From assembly GCA_905221605.1 (NCBI GenBank), contig CAJNDS010001112.1, forward strand, positions 265,001-329,000: 64,000 bases of DNA. Reading direction: 5' to 3'. This DNA is from Symbiodinium natans (Eukaryota > Sar > Dinophyceae > Suessiales > Symbiodiniaceae). The position numbers and the translations under genes are program-made. Positions 41,245-53,194 of the stretch are shown in pieces. The notes below the pieces were generated by a model. That model did no database searches. It worked only from the letters and a program-made list of their open reading frames with translations, and was not told where the DNA came from. Positions within the stretch are counted from its first letter, which is position 1, and each line of letters opens with the position of its first letter.

Positions 41245-42100
41245 TCAATGATCTCTGCAGCTTCTGGCCAGGTCATCGTCGCAGCAATGTCCACCTCCTG
41301 GTCGACACAACCAATACCAAAACCATACAAAGACTTCGTGGCTCAACACTGGTGGGACACAATCGAACAAGAACGACGCATGTTCCAAGCGCGGACGGCT
41401 AGAACGAATCGAGCTCACTGCTGGAGTGCCTTGCCTTGCCCGTCTTTTGTCGAATGCTGTCCACAGACTCACCACGCTGGATGGCTGCAATGGTGGCCTC
41501 GTCCTGAACGCGTTCAGAGAGTTCCGAAACTTGCACAGAGTTTCAGGCATCAGCTGTTTCGAGTTACCCTGATTGCTTCTGGCCATGCCCTCCCCACTTG
41601 AACGTAGGAAATCCGCGGCTAAAGGTAGTTCCTGGATGCCGGGTGCACCTTCGATCCCTGCTGAACCCTCAAGAGGCCACCAGCCCAACAATTCTCAACA
41701 GATAGTCCTCCACTTTTTTGGAGGCACAGCACAGCTGCCACAGGAGTGTGCCGAAGGTACCGAACCTTGCTGGGCAATGATTGCCACAGGCAGTTGCAAG
41801 GGCAAGCGTGCAGCAAGATGCACATGGCAGTTGGCAGGATCTAACCGACCTGTTCTCAAGAAAATCCGCTTCGGACGTCCCTAGCATATCAAGGACACTG
41901 AAGTTGTTGCCACATGCTCTTGCAAGCCATGGCCTGAAAAAAGGCTGGCTCAAAGTGAACAGCAGAGTGCGAGAGGATCGGCTGCCGAGGAGCGTTCCCT
42001 GAAAGGCCCATGCCAGCCACCATGCCACCCAAAGCGACAGCATGAAGGAAAACCATGCCACGAACATCCACGTGCTCTCCTCTCTCAAAAACGTGTTCAT
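41245..42100 (-). CDS. Candidate exons of a membrane protein
   Basis: A frame at ~41,990-42,100 gives STWMFVAWFSFMLSLWVAWW LAWAFQGTL, a strong membrane helix. A frame at ~41,245-41,560 gives MPETLCKFRNSLNAFRTRPP and LSHEVFVWFWYWLC. They may be late exons of the membrane protein at 43.6-45.0 kb, which lies upstream in the same direction. Confidence 0.35.
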
Positions 42101-42254
42101 TCATGTGGCTTGCGTGAAATGTCGCGAGTCTGGAACCCTGACGCGTGCAGCGAAGTATACACAACGCAGCCGGTCCCGCGTCAGCGTCGGCCACCAGCCC
42201 TGCAGGTGCTCGCTGGCCATCTGGCCCTGCTCTATGAGGCTTCCTGGGGCGAAC

Positions 42255-42330
42255 GTTGTGGAGGTTTCGGAAACTAGGGGGTACCTTCTTGGGGTCCTTT
42301 TTGTTGCAAGGGGACCTTTCTTGTGGAAAG
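42255..42330. mobile_element. Relic of the GGGGTACC-core element family
   Basis: GAGGTTTCGGAAACTAGGGGGTACCTTCTTGGGGTCCTTT matches the left half and core of the elements at 20,887 and 32,818. The right inverted end is not recognisable. Confidence 0.55.
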
Positions 42331-43959
42331 AAGAGCTGAGGTGTGGTTTATCCAACATGCCCCTGGTGTCGCCAAGATACCGAGGTCGCCACCGACAGCA
42401 TTGGATGGAAAGACACATGGCTGTCCGTACCTTGGCGCAAGAAATCTTCACCAAGTCTAAAAGTACCTGCTGGAAATCCGAGCAGGCTGCGAAGGTCACG
42501 CTCTTGTAAAGCGCTGTGCTTCTTGCGGCATGAACCACACAACCGCACATAGCTCAAGCAAGTTCATTGGAAATGCTGGACAAGTACAATACAGAACTGG
42601 TAAACGTTTACTTCGGATGCTCATCCGGAGGCAAAGTTGCGGGAGGCTCTGAGGAACTCCGAGGCTTCACGACTCAGAGGATAGGAGTCGGCTCCCTAAA
42701 AATGGAGCGGTTTTTGGAAAAAAAAAACGCTCTGGTTTTTTGGCTGCAGGGGCCCTGGCGCAATAAGCACTCGTTTGTGCTTAGTTCTCCTCAACCCTGA
42801 CCCAAAGCCAAAAGCTTCCTCTCTCAGCAGGGCCGATGGTCTGGGTTTTGGTTCGAGCTCAGCCCAGCTGGCATCGTCTCCTCTCTTCCTTTCGCTGGCT
42901 CCAAGAGGTCCCTTGTTCTCGTCAGGTCGGCTGGTGTTACAGGTGACCGGTGCTTTGCCAGCAAGGTTACTGTTGGCCGCCTCTCGTGCGTTTCATGGTC
43001 TGTGGTCTGTGGCGCCACCCTTTGACTCTCTTTGTCCACGTCCATTAGGACGCTTCTGCTTCTGAGAGGATATGCAGGCACGGTTCCCCTTGGGTCAGGT
43101 GGATGCCACTTGCACCACCTGCAATACCATCGGAGTGCTTCGTTCCCGCTCGCCGTGCCTCTCCTACTGCCAATCAAGCCGAGGCGGTGACTTCTTTGAC
43201 GGTTCCAAGCCCCATAAACCCAAAGCCCAGCACAAGCCCCCTCGCACAACAAGCCAATCGCCGGGCTTCGAGGGACATGCTACATGCCCGTCTGCCTGTC
43301 CGACAACTTTTGCACCCGGCGAGGAAGCAGGGTAGTCCAATCTTCCAACTTTGGCTTTCGGGATTCCTACTCCTGCGTTACTCTCATAACGATAGTTACG
43401 AGCGAAGACGACGGTCTACAAGTAGAAGATAGGAAGATCGAAGAAGCGGCTTCAATCTGCCCAAGCTTTCTATTTAGACAGCACCAGATAGCCAAGCGGC
43501 ATGAAGATGGCAAAGATGCAGTGCAGAGCAATTGCATACAGCCTCAGATTCCCGGTGCCTACATGTGAAAGGAGAAAAGGAAAACGGAGAATCGTGGAAA
43601 CATCTGCGCTGTCAAGGCGTATTCGCCAGCCGGGACACAGTTTTTCGGACACCTCCCTCGGCAGCAGCGCATCGTATGATGGTGGCCGCTTCGAGCACCA
43701 TAGAAGAGCAATCTTGTCCGCCCAGTACCTGAGACTTCAGACAACTCCGACTCAGTTGGCCTAACCCTGTAAGGATGCTAAGGAGGCTAAAGTTGGACCC
43801 AATGCCAAGCAATCCTCCCCCCCCCTGGCCAGGTGGCATGAAAGTCATGTAGCCGAAGGCAAAGAGATACAACAATGGCATCCCGGCCTCAACGACATGA
43901 GGAAGCAGCACGTCCAAGGCACGACAGGGCCACAATATCTCAAGGGATTCATCGAGCCA

Positions 43960-44133
43960 GTGCTGCCCAAAGGCTGAGTATGTCAGGGTAACAAAGACGG
44001 TCGTCAGCATCTGCGCGTACCTGCGTGGATGCCGTTGAACCTCCAAAGGCCCCCGGCCCGAAGTGCCCAGAAGGGTTCTTATTATTGAGATGAGATGCTT
44101 CAGCTTGATGTCAAACTCCGGGTTGGTGTACAA
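43960..44133 (-). CDS. Membrane protein exon, amino-acid-permease-like
   Basis: The minus frame reads DIKLKHLISIIRTLLGTSG then EVQRHPRRYAQMLTTVFVTL TYSAFG. The pattern (polar-HPxxY-hydrophobic helix ending in FG) resembles the helix that follows the h-P-x-x-F segment in AAAP transporters. The frame continues to 43,612 with another hydrophobic run (GMPLLYLFAFGYMTF). Possibly a second AAAP-type gene beside the one at 59.6-63.9 kb. Confidence 0.4.
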
Positions 44134-44220
44134 CCTGTGTCGACTGCTTGGGTGAAGGGCGGTGTGTACGTACTCCAGCCTGCACTTACGGACACTAGGA
44201 AACGTGATGCGGCGAGACCT

Positions 44221-44754
44221 TCAACGTAGCAAAAAGGCATCAGAACCCTCGAACAACGAGACCTTCACGAAGGGGAAAGCAACCATCTTCCATAACTTGG
44301 GCAGGCCGAGATGCGCAATGAGCTCTGAATGGTGCTTCACTCTGCCTCCCAAGTGGATGCACAATATCTCGTTAGAACCATGAACAAGGTACAGATGTGT
44401 CCACGAACTGGGGTAGTCCACCGGCATTGCAGGATGTTGGCGCTGGTCAGAGCCCAAGCTTGAAAGGCCCTCGCGGCCTCTGCAACATTTTCGCAGGAGC
44501 CACGTCACAAAGATATTCCTGCACAGGCTAATAGCACGGGCGTGACACACCCCGAGCGGCATCCCAGTGCACAAGATTTTGCCCCACCCCACTGCAGACT
44601 GCGCCATGTGCTGGAAGAAACAGATGACAGAAGTCGAATCAAATGTGCACAAGATGTTGGTGTGCACAACAGACGAAGAACTCAAGTTAGCATTGCTCAA
44701 GTCGAGCCCACAAGGAAAGCCAAGCGTCGCGATTGTAACGCCCGGTGGCACCAC
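44221..44754 (-). CDS. Candidate exon(s) of the same membrane protein
   Basis: A 177-residue minus frame, with GVTIATLGFPCGLDLSNANL near its start and hydrophobic segments later (SLCRNIFVTWLLRKC). A plus frame over 44,567-44,760 (DEELKLALLKSSPQGKPSVA) competes, so the strand is not certain. Confidence 0.25.
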   Translation of the reverse strand: MVPPGVTIATLGFPCGLDLSNANLSSSSVVHTNILCTFDSTSVICFFQHMAQSAVGWGKILCTGMPLGVCHARAISLCRNIFVTWLLRKCCRGREGLSSLGSDQRQHPAMPVDYPSSWTHLYLVHGSNEILCIHLGGRVKHHSELIAHLGLPKLWKMVAFPFVKVSLFEGSDAFLLR

Positions 44755-44813
44755 CTGTCGTGCTCCCAGAAACGTCTGGACAAGTCCACTGCCCCTTTAA
44801 GCATCCAGGGCCC

Positions 44814-44840
44814 CCTAAACCCTAAACCCTAAACCCCAAA
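44814..44840. repeat. Short telomere-type block, CCCTAAA orientation
   Basis: Four copies, directly beside the exon at 44,846-44,960. Confidence 0.9.
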
Positions 44841-44845
44841 CTTCT

Positions 44846-44960
44846 TCAGTTCGCCAAGATGCCATGTTCAGGAGCATGTTGATCATAATGGTCGCCCCCA
44901 CGACAATGTACCTCAGCATGGTATCAGCAGGGGCGTCCACATCCACGGCTTGGGCCAGAA
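44846..44960 (-). CDS. Membrane-helix exon between two telomere-type blocks
   Basis: The minus frame reads QAVDVDAPADTMLRYIVVGA then TIMINMLLNMASWRTEEV: a short acidic lead, one membrane helix, and a charged end. It opens after a TTTTTCTGGCCCAAG acceptor-like tract. Telomere-type repeats lie within 5 bp on one side and 20 bp on the other, so both flanking introns would carry them. Probably an early exon of the 43.6-44.7 kb membrane protein. Confidence 0.5.
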
Positions 44961-44979
44961 AAAGGGTACATCAAGCCTC

Positions 44980-45100
44980 ACCCTAAACCCTGAACCCTAA
45001 ACCCATCTAAACCCTAAACCCTAAACCTTCAACCCTAAACCCTCAACCCTCAACCCCCAACCCTAAACCCTAAACCCTAAACCCTGAACCCTAAACCCGA
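44980..45100. repeat. Degenerate telomere-type block, CCCTAAA orientation
   Basis: About 15 copies with variants CCCTGAA, CCCTCAA, CCCCCAA and CCCGAAA. Confidence 0.95.
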
Positions 45101-45104
45101 AAGC

Positions 45105-46400
45105 GAGCCATGAAGCCAAGCCCGCGTCAGTTCTTCAAAAGGCCCAGCGAACAATGCTCGGCCAACCAGTGGGATGACTTCCACTGCTTTTCGCCTCGCA
45201 TCCGATGGGACAGAACTTCTGGTTCATCCACAAGCTGTGAGTGTCGGATAGTTTATTCATATCAAACAAAGTCTGAGCTTGAGAGCTACGACTCCCGTCT
45301 GTGTCTAAGCGTGACGCCACAGTCAACAAGTATGCCTCGTCACATACTATTCATGCTCGAGGTTACAAGTGTCTGCACAATTTTGAACGATTAATACATT
45401 GCACCTCTTCAAGGTGTCGACTACTGAAAGGCATCTTCCTTTGCAAGGTCTGTGACATGCTCGACCGCTGGGCGTTCTCTATGTCATGCCCCTAGCTGGT
45501 TCGGAAGGGCTTCCAGATTTCCCCCAGTGCCCTCCGTCCTACCACTATGTCACCGTGTGTTAGTGGACTTGAAGCACACACACATGCAGTGCAGCATCTT
45601 CAAGTGAGAAGCATCTGTCATGAAAAAGTCTTCTCTTCTTTCAGTCTCTCATGCTCGCTTTGTGCCAGTTCAAAATAATCCAGGTACATTGCTGTTCCTG
45701 CCCACCGAATGGCCACTCTTGATTGACGATTACGGTTACTGGCTTTTACGGTTACTGGCCTTGAACTTGATGTTGCCCAGCGCTGCACTTTTAGTAGCTG
45801 GATCGGCTAAACAACCTCTTGAACAGTGCGCGAGTTCTAAATTGGGAGGGGGGGGGGGGGGTCATCATCTGCAAAACGTAGAAGATCGGGATCTGCCACT
45901 AGAATGGCACTGGACCTGTCAGCAAGAATCTCTCTGCCTTTCGGCTGCAATTAACAAAGGCTCATAGCTGTAATTATTACTAACTAACGACAAAGCAAGT
46001 ACAACTAAAGCCCTTTTACTTGCTTAGAGCGCAAAAGCACCCCTTTTTTTGCCATTCTGGCTTTGGGCAATCTGCAGACAAGCACAAGCCTTCCTCTGCA
46101 CATTCCTTGGCAATTCCCACATCAGACAACCTTCTGCACAGCATGTTTGGCAGGCTGCTTGCACGTCTGGTGTCCTCGCTTTGTTTGTTGCTGACCTCTG
46201 GGATTCTGAACTCCTGACTCCGTTTGGCAGAGAAGCGCGGCCGTCATGTCTCGTCAGCGTCGTCATTGTCTCACGTCCACCCACAAGCCACAGAGAACGT
46301 GCCCCTGCAGTCAGGCACATAAGCCGCTGGGACCATGAAGCTGAACAAGGAGTCGAGCCACAACCCAGGTCCGCGTAGATCCTGGAGCCTATACTAGTAG
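45105..46400. other. Stretch without a recognised gene
   Basis: Open frames on both strands, none convincing. Contains a run of 14 G at 45,848-45,861 and an AT-rich piece at 45,960-46,020. Confidence 0.45.
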
Positions 46401-46406
46401 GGCTTT

Positions 46407-49400
46407 TCATGGCTTGTCGTACTTCGTGTCTCGTGTGGGAGGTGGCGGGCGTCGGCGGCAACGCCCTTGAAGCGCGGAACTTGGCACTTCCCCTTCACTG
46501 GGCGAGGCAGGTTCCAGCTGCAGCTTTTCGGCTGCACTGTACTTGCGAGGGAGCCTTAAGACAGGATAGGACATGCACTTGGAAGCTTGAAAAACTTGCA
46601 GTGTTCTGTTCACCGTTTGTACCTTTGCTGCTTCACACTCCAACGTCAGCTGCGGCACAATCGTATCCGACCAGGGTTTGGCATGTTTGCCCAGCGAACT
46701 CCCAACTGGTTCAGCAATGCCTCGACGGAGCCTGCGTGCAGCGGGCCAGCTGCAGGAAGAGCCACTCGGCTACTCAGAGTCTGCAGCGACGTTACTCGGA
46801 ATCTGTAGAGCGCGAGCTTCACATACGAGGAAGTACAAAGGAATCATGGCTCGGGGCCTTTCAAGTCGCTGGTGGACCAAGCCTTCCGAGTTGAGCCTCG
46901 GCCCGTGATGATCTCCAGGCCTGCAGCACAAGCTGCCGGGGGGCTCAAAGCACACGACGGCAAAGGACACAAAAACTTCCCAAACTTCACCGCCTGACGG
47001 GTGTCTGCCGGACCAATACCCCACATGGCCCAGCCACCAGCGTACCTGCTTTTGCGGTGATACAGGGGACCCTTGAGGCAATGATCTGCATCTCCAGTTG
47101 CTCGTCGGGTCCACTAACCTACCGAAGCATGCGGAGAAGTGTGCTAAATCGGCGGTCGCTCAGAAAAATGTCCACAGTGTCAGATGCCGCAGTTATTTCA
47201 CACGAGGGTTTTGCAGTCTGCAGGCCCTCACAAACTCTGCAGGGATGACAGAACTGCCCCATCATCCCTCCCAGGCCATCCGCGGGTTCATCCCCCCAAT
47301 CCGTGCCCCAGAGGGCACCGCAAACTTCGCTGCCCCGGCTGACAGGTCATGCAAGTCCAGGTACTCCCGGCCCTTGGCCAAAAGCCTGGGCACCGCATGG
47401 CTCATGTCAGCTCACGCGCACGGGCTCCGGAACGTTCCATCCAAGCAGCCGCGGATAGGCGCTCGGCAGCGCGGACAAGAAGAGAGCCTTGGCTCCACCA
47501 TCGAACATACTTCTTTACTCTTTCGGAGAATAATTGCAGAGTTATGCTGCTTTGGGGTTTTGAAGCATGTAGGCGTGTTTACAGACAGATGTTTGAAGCC
47601 CGGCACCTCGCCATCTGCGTCACCAGCAGCTTCCAGCACGGCATTATAGGAAATTGTGTCGGGCGCTAGACAACGCGCGCCAAGTTCGCCTCGGTACCAA
47701 GCTTCACAACAGTAACTTTCAAAGAAATCATTCCGCTCTTTTCTTGTACTTTCAAGGAGTAGCCCAGTTGCGGAAGAGGACCAAAGTCCGGTGCCACTGC
47801 TGGCCAGCACAGCAGGCTGCCATGGTCGCATTGAAGCTGATCAGGTCCGGTTGCACATCGTTGTCCTCCATCTCCTGGCACCCCAGCATCCTTTACAGCA
47901 TCCCATAACACAAAGCTGCAGCTCATGATCGCGGGGCATCCTCCAGTAGCTGCAGAGCTGCTGGCCAGCAGCTTCCTCGATCACATGCGCTGATGGTGGC
48001 GTTGTAGGTGAAGTTGTTGGGCGTAACCTTCGAGACTTGGACAAGGCTCCAGGATGCAAAAAGGTCAAAGAACCGCACGAACAAACCGTGATCTAACCGA
48101 GGAAGCCACTGTTTGTGCGATGCTTTGGGCAAAGACTGCCAGGGCATAGGACCACTGGGAGGCTTTGCCGCACGCGCTCACGGAGCTGCAATACGTGATG
48201 CTGTCGGCGTGCCGCGCCCCTGACAGTCTTTGCCAATGGGCCATGACCAGACATGGACAGCAAAATGCTGGGTCCTACTAGGTGCTTCCTCGGGAGTTTC
48301 TTTGGAAAAACCGGTCCTCTTTGGAGAATCTCCTCCAGCAGTTGCAGGCCCTGGCGCCAAAGGCTTCCCCGGTCGCACGCGCTGAGAGCTGTCGAGCAGG
48401 TGATCGCATTCGGGCGGATCTGCCTCAGCCGCCAGCACGCGAGAAAAAAACATGACATGCTCGGCCTAACCATTGTGTAGGGTCGAGGGTTGTCACACTG
48501 AATGGACAAAGCATCAGTTATTACAAGAAATGCCATGAGAGCCAGGAAGCATGTCCCGCATCTCATTCAGAAGTACCAAAGCTCGCTGCCACCTCGTGAG
48601 CAACGATTTGCCCGCGAATGCTAGGCTTCAGCCAGCATTCAGCTAGCGCTTGAAACAAGCCGAAAAGGGTTAGCTGCTCTCCGCTCACAAGGTCCAAATA
48701 GTCTAACGATCTCTCACGTTCTTCAGTGGCAACACCGGGCAGCATACACATCATACAGCCTTCGTGGGTCCGCGTGCTGCTGAAATATGGCCGGGATGCT
48801 GCATGGCCCCGGACATGGCGTTCATGGCACTGCCCAAGAGGATGGTATCCTAAGCTGGAAAAACCTTGGACTTTGAGCGATTGCCTCACCTTTTTTTCTT
48901 CTAGAGCCTGTCATAATGAGGTCCTAAAGCTCTTGACGGAATATTGACATCACCAGCCCCGAGGCCCGAGATCAGCAGCTCCGCCAAGAAGCTGGGGCGT
49001 CCAGCACGGGGAGCATATTCGCGAGCAGCGCCAGTGCATCTTGCCAAGGTAGAGATCTCTACAGACTTCAAAGCCCCCGAACTTTTACAAGCTTTGCGAT
49101 GAGTCCAACAGAACACCGCTCACGACATAAGCTATAGAGGCGAAGGCAGTGCCTCAACTTGAGCTGCCCTTTCTGTTCGTGTGCGTGGCAACATCTCTAG
49201 ATTCTGCAACTCAGAAAGCCCTCATGCCGGAGGCACCAGCCCAGCGACGTGCAGTCCCCAGGCTTCGCAGGGCCGCGCTGGTGCTCACGGCGTCCGGGCG
49301 CAGCGAGCTGGAGGGAAGGAACTCAGGGGAACTCAGGGGGGTTGGGGGCTTCCAAGATCTGAATTTCATTGAGAACCCTGGGGGCAATCGGGAGCGGGAG

Positions 49401-50245
49401 CAACTCCTGTGAACCCTTGGCCGAGGCACTGCTGCGGCATGGACATCAGCAGTGCCAGGCCACATTCCCAGCGAGCAGCATTGGAGCATGCACTGATCGT
49501 GCTGTTGAATGAGATTACCTGTAAAGCCCACGGCAGTCACACTGGAAAACGTGTCATGTGTTCTGTTGCCCTTTGGCAGCATGTGGCACAACATACTCGA
49601 TCAAGGCACATCCGGCTGCAAACCGGCTTTGTGGATGCAAAGCTCCTCGAGAAGCTGCAGCGCCCTCTGCCACTGAGCCGATCTCTGCATGGCTGCAATG
49701 GCCGCATTATGGAGGCATGCCTTCAGTGAATATTGTGAAAATGCAGCAAGCTGTGTCAACCTAGGCATGCCTCCAGGCCTCCGTAAGGCACAACGACCAC
49801 ATCCAACTACCCCATGTCCGCCGGGTCACATCGGGCTTCAGCTGCGCCGTCGCCGATGCCAGCGCTGCAAGCGCGTGCTGCCAGAGCTTCGCCCGCTCGC
49901 ATGCATTTATCACCTCCACTTGTCGACGTCATTCCAAGTCAGCTCATGACCTGAATGCCCCACATCTAGGCCAAGGCGCTGCCGTGTAGCTGATCACATC
50001 TGGTGCAGCTGCATGCTGCGTCATCTCGGAGAGGAGCGCGGTGGCCTGTGAGATTTCTTTAGCCCAACTCTGTAAACCCCCCTTCCGGAGCTTGAGTCCC
50101 AGGTTGTGGTCTGGGGCCCTGCCTCCTGCCACCGGGAAGCAGCGGCGCAAGCGCTGATGGTGCAGTTGACTGTCACTGTATCGGCATCGTTGCGCCAAGT
50201 TTCGGTAAGCAGCGCAATCGCTTCCTGCCATTGCTTCTTCCTCAT
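46407..50245 (-). CDS. PPR-SMR protein (pentatricopeptide repeats with C-terminal Smr domain)
   Basis: PPR proteins bind organellar RNA, one 35-residue helical pair per nucleotide; Smr is a nuclease-related domain. Minus-strand PPR units: 50,120-50,240 (TVTVNCTISACAAASRWQEA); 49,985-50,070 (ATALLSEMTQHAAAPDVISY); 49,815-49,925 (VINACERAKLWQHALAALAS); 49,610-49,730 (AAIAAMQRSAQWQRALQLLE); 49,420-49,520 (VISFNSTISACSNAARWECG); 48,590-48,700 (LFGLFQALAECWLKP, weak); 48,310-48,440 (AITCSTALSACDRGSLWRQG); 47,935-48,040 (NFTYNATISACDRGSCWPAA); 47,770-47,860 (DLISFNATMAACCAGQQWHR); 47,600-47,670 (LAPDTISYNAVLEAAGD). The Smr domain follows: 47,290-47,410 (REYLDLHDLSAGAAKFAV) and, after TGTGCTGCAG|G, 46,860-46,920 (LEIITGRGS). 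Each unit sits in its own small exon. Start and end not fixed; frame at 46,407-46,658 may be the tail. Confidence 0.75.
46860..47410 (-). CDS. Smr domain exons of the PPR-SMR gene
   Basis: LDLHDLS matches the LDLHG motif that opens Smr domains, and LEIITGRGS matches the GRG loop (canonical h-h-TGxGxxS). Between them an exon reads LQTAKPSCEITAASDTVDIF LSDRRFSTLLRML and ends at a GTAGGT donor. The usual Gly of LDLHG is Asp here, and the usual His of GxGxHS is absent, so nuclease activity may be weak. Confidence 0.6.
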
Positions 50246-50655
50246 TGCCAGCTGGCTTCACAACACCGCAGCATAGGCATGTGATGTTGTGCAGTGTGCC
50301 GAGCGCTGAGGCAGTGCGAAGATGTGCTAAGGCAGGGTCCGGCCGTAATCTTGCAACAGATTGTGGCAGCGACGGCGCATACCAGCAGCCATTCTCTTCT
50401 CTTGACCGAGACAACTGACAACGCCGTCAGGTATGCAGATAAGGGCTTCTGAAATAAGACAAGGCTGCGCGGCGCTGTGGGTGCGTGGCTACGTTGTGAG
50501 GAGCTGTGCACTGCTGTGGCCCTTGCGACCCCCAAGGACATGTGGCACCATGTGTGCTACACTGCTTGCTACCATGCTATACGAAGCGCATAATGGCTGC
50601 ACACAATGCCAGGTTGCGTTTGGGGTTCGGAATGGCTTCTGCTGCCTTCCCTCTT

Positions 50656-50935
50656 TGCCAAGTCACAGCGCTTCGGGCCCATACTGGTTCACAATAAACA
50701 GGACGAAGCCTTGCACTCTTTCAAAAAGTCGCTTCAGAAGCACTCGCTTCCCGGAGGTGTGCACGCTACCCAAGAGAAGGCTTCTTAGGGATTTGAGTTC
50801 GAGATGTTCGAGCCGTGCCTGTGTTCAATGTCTGTGCAACGAAGATCTTCTGCATCATGGACTGGTTGAGCGAAGTCAAGGACAGAGGCCGCTCAAATCG
50901 AGCCATGGCGATCAAGACCTCAGCTGTACTACATG
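50656..50935 (-). CDS. Unknown protein, two late exons
   Basis: An exon at ~50,850-50,910 reads MARFERPLSLTSLNQSMMQK IFVAQ; the next opens after CACAG|G (~50,838) and reads ARLEHLELKSLRSLLLGSVH then LLKRLFERVQGFVLFIVNQY GPEAL, with a stop near 50,658. The phases fit. Strong coding look, no family recognised. It lies just upstream of the PPR-SMR gene. Confidence 0.45.
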
Positions 50936-51029
50936 CTTGTGTATCATTTCCGATGTCAGATGCATCCTAAACTTTTGCACATGGAGAACCCCAAACATGT
51001 GCCTCGAGAAGCATGTCTGACAGGGCTGA

Positions 51030-51460
51030 ATCAAAGAAGAACTTCGATGTCTGCTTCAGTCTGCGGGTTTCAGGCCATCTTGTGGCAACGCCATGGCTAT
51101 GATGCATGTGAGACCATAAGCCCAAATCGCAAACCAGCTGCTCCTGCGCGTTGTTTTCGGCAAGTCTCCCCTCTGAGCTACATCTTATGAAGGTCGGAAA
51201 CGGGTAGATTCAGAATGCTGCCATGCCATACCCCCACAATATCCCCACAATCTATCACATGCCCCCTGCAGCTGAGCCACCAATTGAAGGACCAAGTTGA
51301 TGCACACGACAACGCAGGAGGCAGCCGACATTATGCCTGGGAGGATTTCGCGGAATCCGAGGACTTCTTGCGTACCAAGTGCAGAGCACGCAGAGTCCCC
51401 GCACTTTGGCCATCGGAAGTTGTGCAGTCTACATCAGGGCTGTGTCTGAGTATCCGTTGA
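51030..51460 (-). CDS. Candidate exons, unknown
   Basis: Minus frames: RLKQTSKFFFDSALSDMLLE (51,000-51,090); MSAASCVVVCINLVLQLVAQ (51,240-51,335); LRALHLVRKKSSDSAKSSQA (51,340-51,400). They could be earlier exons of the gene ending at 50,658. Confidence 0.3.
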
Positions 51461-51717
51461 GGGAATATACTGCAAGTCAGCATTGCTTTGATACACAACT
51501 CCGAGCCTACATTCCATTAAGAGCATTGCCAAGCTCACCAGCTCTCACTGCCAAGGTTCCGATACCCCGTGCAGTCTCCAGGAACCAAGGTGTGCAAGTG
51601 CTGACCAATGATGAATCTTGCACCAGCTTTGCCTCAAGATTGGGACGTCGATCCCCTCACCGACAGTTCGATAAGTCGTGATGTGCTAAGTTAAGAATAA
51701 GAACGGGTGGCAATGGT

Positions 51718-51932
51718 CATCTGAGCACACGCTTGGCAGAAGCACAAAGCTCCCTTCCATAGTGGAAATCCCACACATGGGGGGCAAGAAGAGCTCTTGA
51801 GGCAAAAGTAACCCAGACGACCGCTTCCCAAAGCAGCCGAGGAACATAGCCTTGAGACTCACACCAGCAATTCAAGATGTCGCCGCCCTGTGAGACAGCG
51901 TAGTCCACCGTCCAGTTGCTGGCAGTGCTCAC
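51718..51932 (-). CDS. Unknown protein, exon ending in a stop
   Basis: Opens after TCCCTGCCCAG|G (51,932) and reads STASNWTVDYAVSQGGDILN, then GYVPRLLWEAVVWVTFASRA, ending ASAKRVLR-stop at 51,718. A hydrophobic helix lies in the middle. May be the last exon of a membrane protein whose other exons include 52,290-52,512. Confidence 0.5.
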
Positions 51933-52025
51933 CTGGGCAGGGATCCGATCAACTCGTAGCTCTCATTCGTTCTGTAGGGTTTAATCGCTCACACTCGGAC
52001 AAGCCAGGCGAGGCACTCACTTCTG

Positions 52026-52061
52026 TAGGGTTTAGGGTTTAGGGTGTAGGGTTTAGGGTTC
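52026..52061. repeat. Short telomere-type block, TTTAGGG orientation
   Basis: Five copies, one changed to TGTAGGG; a relic also at 51,976. An opposite block (CCCTAAA) lies at 52,267-52,288. Confidence 0.9.
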
Positions 52062-52289
52062 CTGCTGCATCTGCTGGCAGCCGCCATCTGGTGCGTATGT
52101 CTGTTTGGCTTGGTCAGGAGATGCTTCTGTTTGTAGTCAGGCCAGGCAGCGAGGCAAACATAAGAATTTGCGGAAGCATCTGGGATCTTCGGATCACACA
52201 TCTCGCTGCCAATGTAACCTGATGTGCGTCATGTGGAGCAAAGACACTAGCCATTACAAGCTGAAGGCCTAAACCCTAAACCCTAAAAG

Positions 52290-52512
52290 AGCGCACTGCA
52301 AAGTCAATGGGTCTGTTCGGGAAATGCCCCTGGACTGCCAAGGTGCTCAGCTGTGCGCCAGCTTCTTGTTTTCCAAGTACCGTGATGACGTAGATCAAGA
52401 CCTGCCAAAGACAAGCTCCATCCAGGGAGGCCAGAAGGTGAACATCCAACCACTGGTGTGAAGCAACTGAGCACACGACAAGCGAGACCGACAAGATGAT
52501 GATGAAGGTCAC
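52290..52512 (-). CDS. Membrane protein exon
   Basis: The minus frame reads TFIIILSVSLVVCSVASHQW, then LDVHLLASLDGACLWQVLIY VITVLGKQEAG. The second part loosely resembles the 'sL-GA' helix pair of AAAP transporters. It ends at a telomere-type block (52,267-52,288), which would then lie in the next intron. Confidence 0.45.
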
Positions 52513-53194
52513 GAGCCTTAAAGTGAGCGCCGCATCCGCTCAGCCAAGAGAGTGTAGCTGGGAGCTACAAGATCCTGTCATCACATTCAGATGCGGTCCA
52601 AGAGAGCCAAGCAACATGCACAGCTGCCTGAGTGGAGCACAAGCACGAAAGAAGAAGCAGAAAGCATACTGCATCCGGAATCTGGAAGGATATCGTGAGG
52701 ACTGCACCCGAAGAAGGAAAAGTAGAAAGAACAGCTTGCTCTGCAGCAGAGCTTTAGAGAAGCTGTCTCACGCGCCTCAGCAGTCGACTCTTCCATGATA
52801 AATCCTGGTTCTCCCAAAGGAGATCCGAAGGTTGGGGTGCTTCACGAACTCGCAAGGCAGCTCCTCCAAGGGACTGGGGTTCTTTTGCCGCCCTCTGACG
52901 CGCCCGCAGTGCACCCGCCGATTGGCTCTTTCTACACTATTGCAGCCCCAAGTCGAGTGGGGGCTGCCCTCACAACGGAGTGCGAGCATCAGCTTCTTTT
53001 GTGGGCCGCTCTGGGCCCCCCACCGAAGAATCGCTTCGAACTCGACTGGCAGCAGCGAAAGAGAGAGAAGTTGGCCAGGCCTTGGCAAGTCCGGGGGCTT
53101 GCTCAGCAAGGCCTTGGGCCCGCGATTTCGGGGCGAATTAACGATGCTACACATCATAACGTGCTATCGGAAAGCGCACGCACATGTAGATGCG

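Noticed and set aside
50433-51020. 195-residue plus frame rich in Cys
   Set aside because: Antisense to two protein-like minus exons with good acceptors.
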